DNA from: Mycobacterium colombiense
Lineage (GTDB): Bacteria; Actinomycetota; Actinomycetes; Mycobacteriales; Mycobacteriaceae
Length of the DNA stretch: 64,000 nucleotides
Direction: 5' to 3'
Assembly (NCBI RefSeq): GCF_003284935.1
Contig: NZ_QMEV01000003.1
Coordinates: forward strand, 122,847-186,846
Shown here in pieces: positions 53,690 to 62,193 of this stretch; position 1 is the stretch's first letter; each line of letters begins with the position of its first letter. The position numbers and the translations under genes are program-made. The notes below the pieces were generated by a model. The model was not told the origin of the DNA. It searched no databases and saw nothing but the letters and a program-made list of their open reading frames with translations.

Positions 53690-54070
53690 GTGCGCTGGAT
53701 TGTCGACGGCATGAATGTGATCGGAAGCCGTCCCGATGGCTGGTGGAAGGACCGCGACGGTGCGATGGTCACATTGGTCGACAGGCTGGATCGATGGGCC
53801 TCGAGCCAAGGAGAGATGGTGACCGTGGTTTTTGAGCGACCGCCGTCGACGGCCCTCACGTCATCGGTGATCGAGATAGCGCACGCACCGAGGGCCGCGG
53901 CGAATTCGGCCGACGACGAGATCGTCGCGCTGGTCGCGGCCGACGCTGCGCCGCACGACATTCGCGTGGTGACCTCCGACCGAGCGCTGACCGACCGGGT
54001 GCGAAGCCTGGGTGCATCCGTCCACCGGTCGGAAAGCTTCCGCGACCTCGTTGATCCGCGGGACCGATGA
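53690..54070 (+). CDS. NYN-domain (PIN-like) nuclease
   Basis: 126 residues. VRWIVDGMNVIGSRPDGWWK carries the first acidic residue of a NYN/PIN nuclease. VTVVFERPPST, ADDEIVALVAADA and VVTSDRALTDRVRSLGA supply the later conserved Asp residues. Members such as YacP/Rae1 cut mRNA on the ribosome. Length is typical. The start is GTG 53690, from the family N-terminus; GTG 53681 and an ATG at 53642 are upstream. The stop overlaps the next gene (ATGA), so the two are translationally coupled. Confidence 0.85.
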   Translation: MRWIVDGMNVIGSRPDGWWKDRDGAMVTLVDRLDRWASSQGEMVTVVFERPPSTALTSSVIEIAHAPRAAANSADDEIVALVAADAAPHDIRVVTSDRALTDRVRSLGASVHRSESFRDLVDPRDR

Positions 54071-55035
54071 CCACCGGCGTCCCCGGTCCACCGACCAACC
54101 GCGTCTGCGCGCTCGCGCGCATCGACATCCCGATCATCCAGGCGCCCATGACCTATATCGCCGGGGCCCAACTTGCCGCGGCGGTGTCGAACGCCGGTGC
54201 GCTGGGAATCATCGAGACCACCTCGGATCAGGGACGAGCCGACCTGCGGCGGGTGCGCGAGTTGACCGCCGGTGCCGTCGGCGCGAACATCGCGCTGCTG
54301 TTCAACCGTGATCCTGCGATGCTGGACTTGCTTGTCGCCAACGACATTCGATTCGTGACCACCTCCGCCGGCAGCCCATCGATTTTCACCGAACGCCTGC
54401 ACGACGCGGGCATCACGGTGTTCCACGTGGTGGGCACCCTGGCCGCGGCCAAGAAGGCCGTCGACGCCGGCGTCGACGGGCTCGTGGTCGAAGGCGTCGA
54501 AGGGGGCGGTTTCAAGAACCGGTTCGGCGCGTCGACCATGGTGCTGCTGCCGCTGGTGGCCGCCCACGTCGACGTCCCGATCGTCGCGGCCGGCGGGATC
54601 TGCGACGCGCGGTCCATGGCGGCCGCCTTCGTGCTGGGCGCCGAGGCGGTGCAGATGGGCACCCGGCTGCTCGCCTCCGCGGAATCGCCGGTGCACGGCA
54701 ACCTCAAGCAAGCGGTCGTCGACGCCGACGAAACCGGCACGGTCCTGCTGCCCCTCGACGGCAACCGGATGATGCGCGTCATCCGGACGCCCGCCGCGGA
54801 GCGGCTCGACGCGGCGACGTCCGCCGAGGCGGGCGCCGCCGCGCTACAACGCGTGCAGCGGCTCTACTTCGACGGCGACCTAGACGCGAGCGTCGCCAAC
54901 ACCGGCCAGGTGGCCGGACGCATCCAGGACCTGCCCCCGGCCGCCGACATCATCACCCAGATGTGGCGTGGCTGCCGCGAAGTGCTGGCGGCCACCGCGC
55001 AGCGAGTGGGCCGGGCCGAACTCGACCAGGCCTGA
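54067..55035 (+). CDS. Nitronate monooxygenase-like FMN protein lacking the catalytic His
   Basis: 322-residue TIM barrel. IPIIQAPMTYIAGAQLAAAVSNAG (FMN strand 1), GLVVEGVEGGGFKNRFG, VPIVAAGGICDARSMAAAFVLGAEAVQMGTR are the 2-nitropropane-dioxygenase motifs. Where active nitronate monooxygenases have an AGGH-type His, this one has GGGFKN, so the standard mechanism is unlikely. It could be an FMN-dependent NADH:quinone oxidoreductase or enoyl reductase-like enzyme. It overlaps the NYN gene by four bases; their relationship is not obvious functionally. Confidence 0.85.
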   Translation: MTTGVPGPPTNRVCALARIDIPIIQAPMTYIAGAQLAAAVSNAGALGIIETTSDQGRADLRRVRELTAGAVGANIALLFNRDPAMLDLLVANDIRFVTTSAGSPSIFTERLHDAGITVFHVVGTLAAAKKAVDAGVDGLVVEGVEGGGFKNRFGASTMVLLPLVAAHVDVPIVAAGGICDARSMAAAFVLGAEAVQMGTRLLASAESPVHGNLKQAVVDADETGTVLLPLDGNRMMRVIRTPAAERLDAATSAEAGAAALQRVQRLYFDGDLDASVANTGQVAGRIQDLPPAADIITQMWRGCREVLAATAQRVGRAELDQA

Positions 55036-55052
55036 CGCGCGGCGGGCTAAGA

Positions 55053-55547
55053 TCAGCCCGCGGCCGCCAGAGCCGCGTCGTAGTTGGGCTCCTGCGCGAT
55101 CTCGGGCACCAGCTCGGTGTAGGCGACGTTGCCGTCGGCCCCGACCACCACGATGGCGCGGGCGAGCAATCCGGCCATCGGGCCGTCGGTGATGGTGACG
55201 CCGTAGTCCTCACCAAAGCTGTCCCGGAACGCCGACGCGGTCTTGACGTTCTCGATGCCCTCGGCGCCACAGAACCGCGCCTGCGCGAACGGCAGGTCCT
55301 TCGAGACGTTCACCACCGTCGCCCCGCCGCCGGCGGCGCGCTCGTTGAAGGTCCGCACGCTCGTCGCGCACACCGGCGTGTCGATGGACGGAAAGATGTT
55401 GAGCACCAAGGGCTTACCGTCGAATTGCTCGCTGCTGACCGCGGCCAGATCGCCGCCGACCAGACTGAAGGCCGGGGCTTTTGATCCGACGGCAGGCAGC
55501 TCGCCGACAGTGTTGATCGGGTTTCCACGCAACGTTATCTGTGCCAT
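55053..55547 (-). CDS. tpx: Thiol peroxidase Tpx
   Basis: 164-residue atypical 2-Cys peroxiredoxin. Peroxidatic Cys60 is in [14 protein letters not shown] and resolving Cys93 in QARFCGAEG; Pro/Thr of the PxxxTxxC pocket (PSIDTPVC) are intact. It reduces H2O2 and organic hydroperoxides using thioredoxin. Start at [11 protein letters not shown], the family N-terminus, despite a longer frame. Gene order with the next genes matches Rv1932-Rv1930c of M. tuberculosis. It converges on the nitronate-monooxygenase-like gene. Confidence 0.96.
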   Translation of the reverse strand: MAQITLRGNPINTVGELPAVGSKAPAFSLVGGDLAAVSSEQFDGKPLVLNIFPSIDTPVCATSVRTFNERAAGGGATVVNVSKDLPFAQARFCGAEGIENVKTASAFRDSFGEDYGVTITDGPMAGLLARAIVVVGADGNVAYTELVPEIAQEPNYDAALAAAG

Positions 55548-55639
55548 GGGCAACAGTCTGCCAAGGCCGCCGCGGCCGTCATGGGGCAGGTCCCGTGTCC
55601 TAATTCGTGGGGTACATGGCGTAGACGACATGCCCCCGC

Positions 55640-56608
55640 GTGTCCAACACTGAATCCATGCCTCGCAAGGTGGTGATCGCCGGTTTCCCCGGTGTGCAGG
55701 CGCTCGATGTGGTGGGTCCCTACGACGTGTTCACCGGCGCGTCGTTGTTGACCGGCGGCGGCTACGACGTCGCCTTTGCCTCGGTCGGCGGCCAACCCAT
55801 CGCGACGGCGACCGGGCTGGCCTTCGTGACGACGCCGCTGCCGGACCCGGCCGACCCGATCGACACGGTGGTGCTGCCCGGCGGCGCGGGCGTGGAGGCG
55901 GCCCGCTCCGATGGCGAGCTCGTCGCCTGGGTCAAGACCGTCTCCGGTCATGCCCGCCGCATGGTGACGGTCTGCACCGGCGCGTTTCTCGCGGCCGAGG
56001 CGGGGCTGCTGGACGGGCAACGGGTGACCACGCACTGGGCGTTCGCCGAGCGGCTGGCGGCCGAATTCCCCGCCATCGAGGTCAATGCCGACCCGATCTT
56101 CGTGCGGAGCTCGGAGACGGTGTGGACCGCCGCGGGCGTCACCGCGGGCATCGACCTGGCGCTGGCGCTGATCGAGGACGACCATGGCACCGAGATCGCG
56201 CAGACGGTCGCCCGCTGGCTGGTGCTGTATCTGCGCCGACCGGGCGGGCAGACCCAGTTCGCGGCGCCGGTGTGGATGCCGAGGGCCCGACGGGATTCGA
56301 TTCGCGAGGTGCAGGAGAGGATCGAGGCGGAGCCGGGCGGCCCGCACAGCATCGATGACCTGGCCCGCCGCGCCGCGATGAGCCCGCGCCACTTCACCCG
56401 GGTGTTCACCGCCGAAATCGGTGAGGCGCCCGGCCAATACGTCGAACGCATCCGCACCGAAGCCGCGCGCCGGCAGTTGGAGGAGACCGACGACACCGTC
56501 GTCGCCATCGCCGCCCGGTGTGGCTTCGGCACCGCGGAAACCATGCGGCGCAATTTCCTTCGCCGCGTGGGCATTTCGCCCGACCAATACCGCAAGGCTT
56601 TCGCCTGA
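55640..56608 (+). CDS. GlxA-family AraC regulator with DJ-1/PfpI domain
   Basis: 322 residues. The N-domain is a DJ-1/PfpI-like fold ([38 protein letters not shown] with the Cys). A C-terminal AraC HTH pair follows ([40 protein letters not shown]). The family senses unknown small molecules through the DJ-1 domain. The next gene is another DJ-1-fold enzyme, probably its target. Start GTG 55640 or ATG 55658 (MPRKVV). It is divergent from tpx by 92 bases. Confidence 0.9.
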   Translation: MSNTESMPRKVVIAGFPGVQALDVVGPYDVFTGASLLTGGGYDVAFASVGGQPIATATGLAFVTTPLPDPADPIDTVVLPGGAGVEAARSDGELVAWVKTVSGHARRMVTVCTGAFLAAEAGLLDGQRVTTHWAFAERLAAEFPAIEVNADPIFVRSSETVWTAAGVTAGIDLALALIEDDHGTEIAQTVARWLVLYLRRPGGQTQFAAPVWMPRARRDSIREVQERIEAEPGGPHSIDDLARRAAMSPRHFTRVFTAEIGEAPGQYVERIRTEAARRQLEETDDTVVAIAARCGFGTAETMRRNFLRRVGISPDQYRKAFA

Positions 56609-56627
56609 CACCGAAAGGACGACACCG

Positions 56628-57395
56628 ATGACCCAGATCGCCATCGTGGCCTACCCCGGATTCACCGCGCTCGACATGATCGGGCCGTACGAGGTGCTGC
56701 GCAACCTGCCCGGCGCCGAGGTGCGCTTCGTGTGGCACGAGGCGGGACCGATCACCGCCGACTCCGGGGTGCTGGTCATCGGCGCCACCCACTCGCTGTC
56801 CGAAACGCCCTCCCCCGACGTCATTCTCGTTCCCGGCGGTCCGTCGACTCCCGTGCACGCCCGCGACGACGCGTTGCTCGACTGGCTGCGCCGGGCCCAT
56901 GGCGGCGCGAGCTGGACGACGTCGGTGTGCTCAGGGTCGGTGATCTTGGCGGCCGCGGGGCTGCTCGACGGCCGGCGGGCGACGTCGCATTGGCTGACGG
57001 TCCCCGCGCTCAAGGCATTCGGCGCGGTTCCCGTGGCCGACGAGCGAATCGTGCACTCCGACGACATCGTCACCAGTGCGGGCGTGTCCGCCGGGCTCGA
57101 CCTCGCGTTGTGGCTGGCCGGACAGATCGCCGGCGAATCCCGCGCGAAGGCGATCCAGCTCGCGCTCGAGTACGACCCGCAGCCCCCGTTCGATTCGGGC
57201 CACATGTCGAAGGCGTCGGCGACCACGAAGGCGGCCGCGACGGCGCTGCTGTCCAAGGACAGCGTGAAGCCCGCCAACGTGAAGGCCACCACCCTGCTCG
57301 CCTGGGATCAGGCGCTGGGCAAGGTCCGGGCGCGGCGGCGCAGGCGGTCGGATTCCCACGCCGAGCGCGCGATTCACGACGCGACACGCCGCTGA
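56628..57395 (+). CDS. DJ-1/PfpI-family protein (isocyanide-hydratase-like)
   Basis: 255 residues. The first 185 form a DJ-1 fold: IAIVAYPGFTALDMIGPYEV, VILVPGGPSTP, the Cys elbow SWTTSVCSGSVILAAAGLLD and HW in RATSHWLTVP. This is the layout of isocyanide hydratase and relatives. The last 70 residues are an unusual extension, Ala/Lys/Arg-rich and ending RARRRRRSDSHAERAI. GAAAGGACGAC is the ribosome site. It lies 19 bases downstream of the GlxA-type regulator, forming an operon. Confidence 0.85.
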   Translation: MTQIAIVAYPGFTALDMIGPYEVLRNLPGAEVRFVWHEAGPITADSGVLVIGATHSLSETPSPDVILVPGGPSTPVHARDDALLDWLRRAHGGASWTTSVCSGSVILAAAGLLDGRRATSHWLTVPALKAFGAVPVADERIVHSDDIVTSAGVSAGLDLALWLAGQIAGESRAKAIQLALEYDPQPPFDSGHMSKASATTKAAATALLSKDSVKPANVKATTLLAWDQALGKVRARRRRRSDSHAERAIHDATRR

Positions 57396-57428
57396 TGCGT
57401 CGCGGACCGCACGCTCGGCGGTAGGGCG

Positions 57429-57905
57429 TCAGGTGCTGGGCTGCAGGATCTCGGTGGTGGCGAGCTGGCCGCCCGCCTGCATCCAGGCCGCGACGACGCC
57501 GGGAGCGTCCCGGTCGGGGTTGTAGATGTCTTCCTCGCCGGAGAACAGCCCGTCTCCGGCGTAGACCAGGCGGGTCCAGTTGGGGAACCAGAACGGTTCG
57601 CCGTTCGGATCGGTCGGGTGGTCGAGCAGGTTCTTGATCATGACGACGATGGCGTCGTTGTCCTCGTCGTAAGCGATCCAGTCGCTGGGAAAGCGCATGT
57701 GCGGGAACGGCGCCATCACCGCGACGATCCAGTCGCGGACCGCCTCGCGTCCGTGGAAGACGCCGTAGTGATGCTCGGTGTAGACGACGTCCTCGGTGAA
57801 CAGGTCCGCGAACGGCCGCCAGTCGCCCGAGGCGCTGCACCCTTCGACGACCCGTGTGTAGTTCTCGACGGCTGCATCGATTTCTGCCCTGGTGAATTTG
57901 CCCAT
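57429..57905 (-). CDS. NTF2-like / SnoaL-like protein
   Basis: 158 residues with an NTF2 cone fold: RAEIDAAVENYTRVVEGCSA, WRPFADLFTEDVVYTEHHYG, FHGREAVRDWIVAVM, and FPNWTRLVYAGDGLFSGEED. Asp/His residues on the inner face (DVVYTEHH) make a ketosteroid-isomerase-like or dehydratase activity possible. The start ATG is 58 bases from the divergent SDR start, with a KstR-like box between them. This suggests a role with that SDR in steroid metabolism. Confidence 0.8.
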   Translation of the reverse strand: MGKFTRAEIDAAVENYTRVVEGCSASGDWRPFADLFTEDVVYTEHHYGVFHGREAVRDWIVAVMAPFPHMRFPSDWIAYDEDNDAIVVMIKNLLDHPTDPNGEPFWFPNWTRLVYAGDGLFSGEEDIYNPDRDAPGVVAAWMQAGGQLATTEILQPST

Positions 57906-57916
57906 AGCGGACACAC

Positions 57917-57930
57917 TAGAACGTGTTTCG
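57917..57930. promoter_or_regulatory. KstR-like box in divergent promoter
   Basis: TAGAACGTGTTTCG matches TnnAACnnGTTnnA, the KstR consensus, at seven of eight fixed positions (last base G). It lies 12 bases from the NTF2-like start and 34 bases from the SDR start. A TATGAA (57946) downstream could be the SDR -10 box. Confidence 0.5.
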
Positions 57931-57963
57931 GTTTCGGGTCGCTCGTATGAATGGGGAGATCGA

Positions 57964-58743
57964 ATGAACGTGTTGGAGTTGTTCAGCCTGCGCGGCAAGC
58001 GGGCGGTGGTGACCGGGGCGTCCAGCGGGATCGGCAGGAAAGTCGCGCAGGCCTACGTGCAGGCCGGCGCCCACGTGGCCATCGCGGCCCGGCATCTCGA
58101 TGCGTTGCACGACGTCGCCGACGAGCTCGCGGCGGACGCCGGCGATGTCCAGGGCGAGATCGTGCCGATCCGATGCGACGTGACCCAACCCGACCAGGTG
58201 ACCAGCATGGTGGACCAGGTGACCGCCGAGCTGGGCGGCATCGACGTCGCGGTGTGCAACGCCGGCATCATCGCGGTCGTTCCGATGCTGGAGATGTCGC
58301 CGGAGGAATTTCAGCGGATCCAGGACACCAACGTGACCGGGGTCTTCCTCACCGCGCAGGCGGCGGCCCGGGCGATGGTCACGCAAGGCAGCGGCGGCGT
58401 CATCATCAACACCGCGTCCATGTCGGGCAGCATCATCAACGTTCCGCAGCAGGTCGGCCACTACTGTGCCGCCAAGGCGGCCGTCATCCACCTGACCAAG
58501 GCCATGGCCGTCGAGTTCGCTCCGCACAACATCCGGGTGAACAGCGTCAGCCCCGGCTACATCCTCACCGAGCTCGTCGAGCCGTTAACCGAGTATCACC
58601 GCCAGTGGGAGCCGAAAATCCCGCTCGGCCGCATCGGGCGGCCCGAGGAACTCGTCGGCCTCTACGTCTATCTGGCCGCCGAGGCGTCCAGCTACATGAC
58701 CGGTTCGGACGTCGTGATCGACGGAGGTTACACCTGTCCGTAG
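57964..58743 (+). CDS. SDR-family NAD(P)-dependent oxidoreductase
   Basis: 259 residues. TGASSGIGRKVAQAYVQAGA, NAGI at about 100, the active Ser in NTASMSGSI, and the Tyr-x3-Lys in HYCAAKAAVI are complete; the tail VVIDGGYTCP is typical. Corresponds by synteny, from memory, to Rv1928c. GGGGAGATCGA is a strong ribosome site. The upstream KstR-like box and the divergent NTF2-like gene suggest a hydroxysteroid or acyl-chain oxidation step, unproven. Confidence 0.9.
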   Translation: MNVLELFSLRGKRAVVTGASSGIGRKVAQAYVQAGAHVAIAARHLDALHDVADELAADAGDVQGEIVPIRCDVTQPDQVTSMVDQVTAELGGIDVAVCNAGIIAVVPMLEMSPEEFQRIQDTNVTGVFLTAQAAARAMVTQGSGGVIINTASMSGSIINVPQQVGHYCAAKAAVIHLTKAMAVEFAPHNIRVNSVSPGYILTELVEPLTEYHRQWEPKIPLGRIGRPEELVGLYVYLAAEASSYMTGSDVVIDGGYTCP

Positions 58744-58744
58744 C

Positions 58745-59518
58745 TCAACGGACCAGCTGCCGGCGGCCGAAACGCGTTCGCACACCGCAGGAATACAGCG
58801 CGCGTAACCGATCGCCGACCGGCCGCACCCCGCTGGCCTCCACCAGCTCGCTGTCCAGCCCGACAACCTCCGCGGCGCGAAACGGCCAGGGTCCGTGTTC
58901 ATTTGGCACCCACCACGTCCGGCCGGCCGTGCGCGTGTGTGCGCCCCACCGGGCGGTGAGCCAGATTTCCAGCGGCGTCGGTTCGACCGCGTCGCCGACG
59001 GCGATCTCGATGCGGCTGTACACGCCGCTCCGGGGCCATCGGCGGACACTGTCGTACCCGATGCGTCCGTCGTGGCGCCGCAGCCGCATCCTGGCCCAGG
59101 TGTAGGGGACACCGAGGCCGAGGCGGGTGACGGGAACGACGGCCAATCGCGCCGTTTCGAGCGACAGAAACAGCACGCCGTGGTGACCTGCGTCATCGAT
59201 CGAATAAAGCCGGACGTTGGTCTCCAGAAAACTCCCGAAATATGGGAGCGGAAGTGCACCAACAACTTTGGTACTTCTCATGGCGAACGGGATCAGCCCG
59301 ACGTAGGTCATCCCGTCGGCGAACACGTCGGGACGGGTGCCGGGCGGGTACATCGTCTCGACGCTTTCGGGACGCACCGGCCAATGGATGAAGGTCACAT
59401 CGCGCCAGTGCTGGTCGAACGTCACCGGGCCGGCAAGCGGTGGCGGCGTGCGCGGGAACCCCTCGAGGCCTGGTGGCTCGTTCGGTTGGGCGGCCGGCGG
59501 CCCGGGTGTCGCGGTCAT
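58745..59518 (-). CDS. DUF2071 (YqjF-like) protein
   Basis: 257 residues with the DUF2071 pattern: HWRDVTFIHWPVRPESVETM, YPPGTRPDVFADGMTYVGLI, FGSFLETNVRLYSID, and a repeat GRTWWVPNEHGPWPF. This is an acetoacetate-decarboxylase-like beta-barrel fold without a demonstrated reaction. Length equals Rv1927, which by memory sits beside the SDR in M. tuberculosis. ATG 59518 follows the upstream gene by 13 bases, so the two are one unit. Confidence 0.8.
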   Translation of the reverse strand: MTATPGPPAAQPNEPPGLEGFPRTPPPLAGPVTFDQHWRDVTFIHWPVRPESVETMYPPGTRPDVFADGMTYVGLIPFAMRSTKVVGALPLPYFGSFLETNVRLYSIDDAGHHGVLFLSLETARLAVVPVTRLGLGVPYTWARMRLRRHDGRIGYDSVRRWPRSGVYSRIEIAVGDAVEPTPLEIWLTARWGAHTRTAGRTWWVPNEHGPWPFRAAEVVGLDSELVEASGVRPVGDRLRALYSCGVRTRFGRRQLVR

Positions 59519-59531
59519 CCGATCGCCGGCC

Positions 59532-60209
59532 CTATCGCTCGAGCTCGCCGGAGATCCCGCGCTCGAGGTTGGCCTGCGTCGCCGACGGCAGCACCAGCAG
59601 GCCGTCGAGTTCGCTGCGGGCCACGTCGTAGGCGCGCTGACGTTCGTTGGGCGCCGCCCCGGGATCGGCCGCGACCCGTAACAGGCTCTGCGCCCGCGCA
59701 ATTCGCTGCTGATCCGCCCGGGAGAAATCGGTGCGGCGACGGCGGATCGCTTCGGACTCGGCGGCGTCGAACGCGGTGACGTAGTCCTCGACGGCGGCCA
59801 TGTATCGCGCGGCGCCTTCGCGGTCGTCGAGCAGGTCCTCGGCCTTGACGGGGCGCAGGAAGTCGGCCCGCAGCTTGGCTTTGTGGAACGCGATCGTGTT
59901 TGCGTCGCGCATGTCGGTCATCAGGGGGTAGTCCAGGAGCTTGGCGACGTCGAGTTCGTACTCCAGCCAGCGCGCGTCCGTGCGGCCGTGCTCATCGAGA
60001 ACGCGGCGGATCGAGCGCCACTGGGCCGCCTGATTCACGCCCGCCCGATCGGCGGTGGCCGTGCCGGGTGCCGGTGGTGGACCGATTTCCCGCGACCGCT
60101 CGTCGGCGCGCCGGCGGTAGGCGCCGAATGCGCGCACCGCGGCGATGATCGCGCCGGTCAGCGGCAGGATCAAGATCAGCAGCTCCGCCAACCGGAATAT
60201 CAGGCCCAC
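59532..60209 (-). CDS. Membrane-anchored protein of unknown function
   Basis: 225 residues. One N-terminal membrane helix (LIFRLAELLILILPLTGAII) is followed by a cytoplasmic helical domain (TDARWLEYELDVAKLLDYPL, AARYMAAVEDYVTAFDAAES, IARAQSLLRVAADPGA). No motif I recognise. A GTG start gives the helix at the very N-terminus; the reading frame extends 33 residues further with poor composition. It is followed 13 bases later by the DUF2071 gene and preceded by the serine hydrolase gene by 37 bases, forming a likely three-gene operon. Confidence 0.75.
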   Translation of the reverse strand: MGLIFRLAELLILILPLTGAIIAAVRAFGAYRRRADERSREIGPPPAPGTATADRAGVNQAAQWRSIRRVLDEHGRTDARWLEYELDVAKLLDYPLMTDMRDANTIAFHKAKLRADFLRPVKAEDLLDDREGAARYMAAVEDYVTAFDAAESEAIRRRRTDFSRADQQRIARAQSLLRVAADPGAAPNERQRAYDVARSELDGLLVLPSATQANLERGISGELER

Positions 60210-60246
60210 CTGGCCAGGATGCCACTCGCGACGGCCGTTGTTGGCG

Positions 60247-61479
60247 TCAACTCTGCGGACGCACCCCCAGCACGTCGCGAAACAATGCCTGCCGCAACGC
60301 GAGTTCACGCGGGTCGCTCCACAGGTGAAACCCGAGCCGGTTCATGACATAGGCGAACCCGACGCCGGTGTCGGGGTCGGCGCACCCGAATGATCCCCCA
60401 AAGCCCGGCGTGCCGAACGCCCGATCCGACGAGCCGAACGTGAACTGCCGCACGGGCTTACAGAAACCCAGGGAATACGCCACGTCGATGTGCATCACCT
60501 TGTCGCGCACGCCGCGGCTCGGCGGAACCGCGGGCGCCGTCAGCGCCTCGAGGACGTCTTGGCGCAGCTGCACCTCGGCGCCCCCGCACACCGCGCTGCC
60601 ATACATCCGCGCCACCGACCGGGCGGTACCGATGCCGTTGGCCGACGGGATCTCGACCGCCCGGACGTCGTCGCGGTTGTAGTCGCCGTCGAACGGGTTG
60701 ACGCCGCGCGGGACCGCGATGGTGCGGGCCGTCAGGCCAACCGGATTCAGCGACGCGCCCACGAATCCTGCGGGCATGACGCCCAGATGCAGCATCGTTT
60801 CCGCGCGCGCCCAATTGTGAATATGGGCGACCCGAGCGCGGTCGACCGAGGCGGGCAGGCCGATGTGCAGGTCGAGTCCCGCCGGCGCGGCGATCTCGTC
60901 GGCCAGAAACCGGCCCAGGGTGCGCCCGGCCGGATCGGTCCGGCGGATCAACTCGGACTCGTACCAGCCCAGCGTGATCGCGTGATAGCCGTGCCGGGTG
61001 CCCGGCCGCCACGCCGGCACCTGGGCCGCCAGGATCGGCGACAACCGTTGCGGATCGGCCACGTCGGCCAGCGTCGGCTTCGGCTTGAGCGCGCAGACTC
61101 CGGCCTGATGGGCCAGAAGTTGGCGGACCGTGACGTCCCCCTTGCCTGCCCGCGCGAATTCCGGCCAGTAATCGGCGACCCTGGCGTCATAGGAAATGAG
61201 TCCGCGCGAGGCCGCCACCGCCACGACCAGGGCGGCGACGCCTTTGGTCGTGGAGAACATGTTCACCATCGTGTCGGCCTGCCACGGATCCTTGGTCAGC
61301 CCGTTGCGGTAGCCACCCCACAGGTCGACCACCTTGACGCCGTCGCGGTAGACGGCGACGGCCGCGCCGACCTCGGCGCCGTCGCGAAGGGTCGCCCGGA
61401 ACGCGTCGGCCACCTTGCCGTAGCCGGCCTCCACGTCGCCGCCGATCAGATCGGGCGACACCCGCAATTTCAGAACCAT
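60247..61479 (-). CDS. Serine hydrolase of the beta-lactamase/esterase family
   Basis: 410 residues, class-C-beta-lactamase-like. The SxxK motif is STTK in MFSTTKGVAAL, the YxN-like position is YHA in HGYHAITLGW, and HxG-like FGTPGFGGSFG comes late. Mycobacterial relatives (LipE, LipD, LipL, EstB type) are esterases acting on short acyl esters, not antibiotics. No signal peptide, so it is cytoplasmic. It is first in the apparent operon with the membrane-anchored and DUF2071 proteins. Possibly LipD-like by neighbourhood in M. tuberculosis, but not proven. Confidence 0.85.
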   Translation of the reverse strand: MVLKLRVSPDLIGGDVEAGYGKVADAFRATLRDGAEVGAAVAVYRDGVKVVDLWGGYRNGLTKDPWQADTMVNMFSTTKGVAALVVAVAASRGLISYDARVADYWPEFARAGKGDVTVRQLLAHQAGVCALKPKPTLADVADPQRLSPILAAQVPAWRPGTRHGYHAITLGWYESELIRRTDPAGRTLGRFLADEIAAPAGLDLHIGLPASVDRARVAHIHNWARAETMLHLGVMPAGFVGASLNPVGLTARTIAVPRGVNPFDGDYNRDDVRAVEIPSANGIGTARSVARMYGSAVCGGAEVQLRQDVLEALTAPAVPPSRGVRDKVMHIDVAYSLGFCKPVRQFTFGSSDRAFGTPGFGGSFGCADPDTGVGFAYVMNRLGFHLWSDPRELALRQALFRDVLGVRPQS

Positions 61480-61667
61480 CTCCCACCTTTCGAGTGGAGA
61501 CTAGCCAGTGGCGTTCGCGCGCAGGCCCTTTTACGGGTCGTCGGGTCAGCGGACGCCCAAGGTGCGCGGCGCAGCGCCGAACCCAATCCCGCTATAGCGC
61601 GGGACGGGCGGTAGCCTACCGGCGAGCGGCGTCCAGGGCCGTCCGTTTGCTACCACCAGGAGTCGTC

Positions 61668-62135
61668 ATGCCGGGCCGCAACTATTCCTTCGAAGTCACT
61701 CGCACCAGCAGCGCGCCCCCCGCGACGGTGTTCCGGCTGGTGGCCGACGGCGCGAACTGGTCGCAGTGGGCCAAGCCGATCGTGGTGCACTCGAGCTGGG
61801 CGCGCCAGGGCGACCCCGCCCCGGGTGGCATCGGAGCTATACGCAAGGTGGGCATGTGGCCCGTCTACGTGCAGGAGGAAACCGTCGCCTACGAGCCGGA
61901 CCGGCGCCACGCCTACAAGCTGGTGGGCCCGCGCACCCCGGCGCAGGATTACGCCGGCGAGGTGGTCCTGACGCCGAATGCGGCGGGCGGCACCGACATC
62001 CGCTGGACGGGTTCGTTCACCGAAGGCGTTCGCGGGACGGGTCCGCTGATGCGCGCGGCCATGGGTGGAGCGGTCCGGTTCTTCGCGGGCCGGCTGGTGA
62101 AGGCGGCCGAACGGGAATCCCGCGCCGGGCGCTGA
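61668..62135 (+). CDS. SRPBCC-family protein
   Basis: 155 residues. FEVTRTSSAPPATVFRLVAD, GANWSQWAKPIVVHSSWA, HAYKLVGPRTPAQDYAGEVV, and LVKAAERESRAG form a START/Bet v1-like cavity fold. Members bind or cyclise hydrophobic ligands. CCAGGAGTCGTC before the ATG is a good ribosome site. No polyketide genes are near; the ligand is unknown. It is divergent from the serine hydrolase. Confidence 0.82.
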   Translation: MPGRNYSFEVTRTSSAPPATVFRLVADGANWSQWAKPIVVHSSWARQGDPAPGGIGAIRKVGMWPVYVQEETVAYEPDRRHAYKLVGPRTPAQDYAGEVVLTPNAAGGTDIRWTGSFTEGVRGTGPLMRAAMGGAVRFFAGRLVKAAERESRAGR

Positions 62136-62193
62136 CCTTGTCGCAGAACGCGTGACGGCCGCGCGAAGCGGCCGCCACGCTGCCATTCACGAA

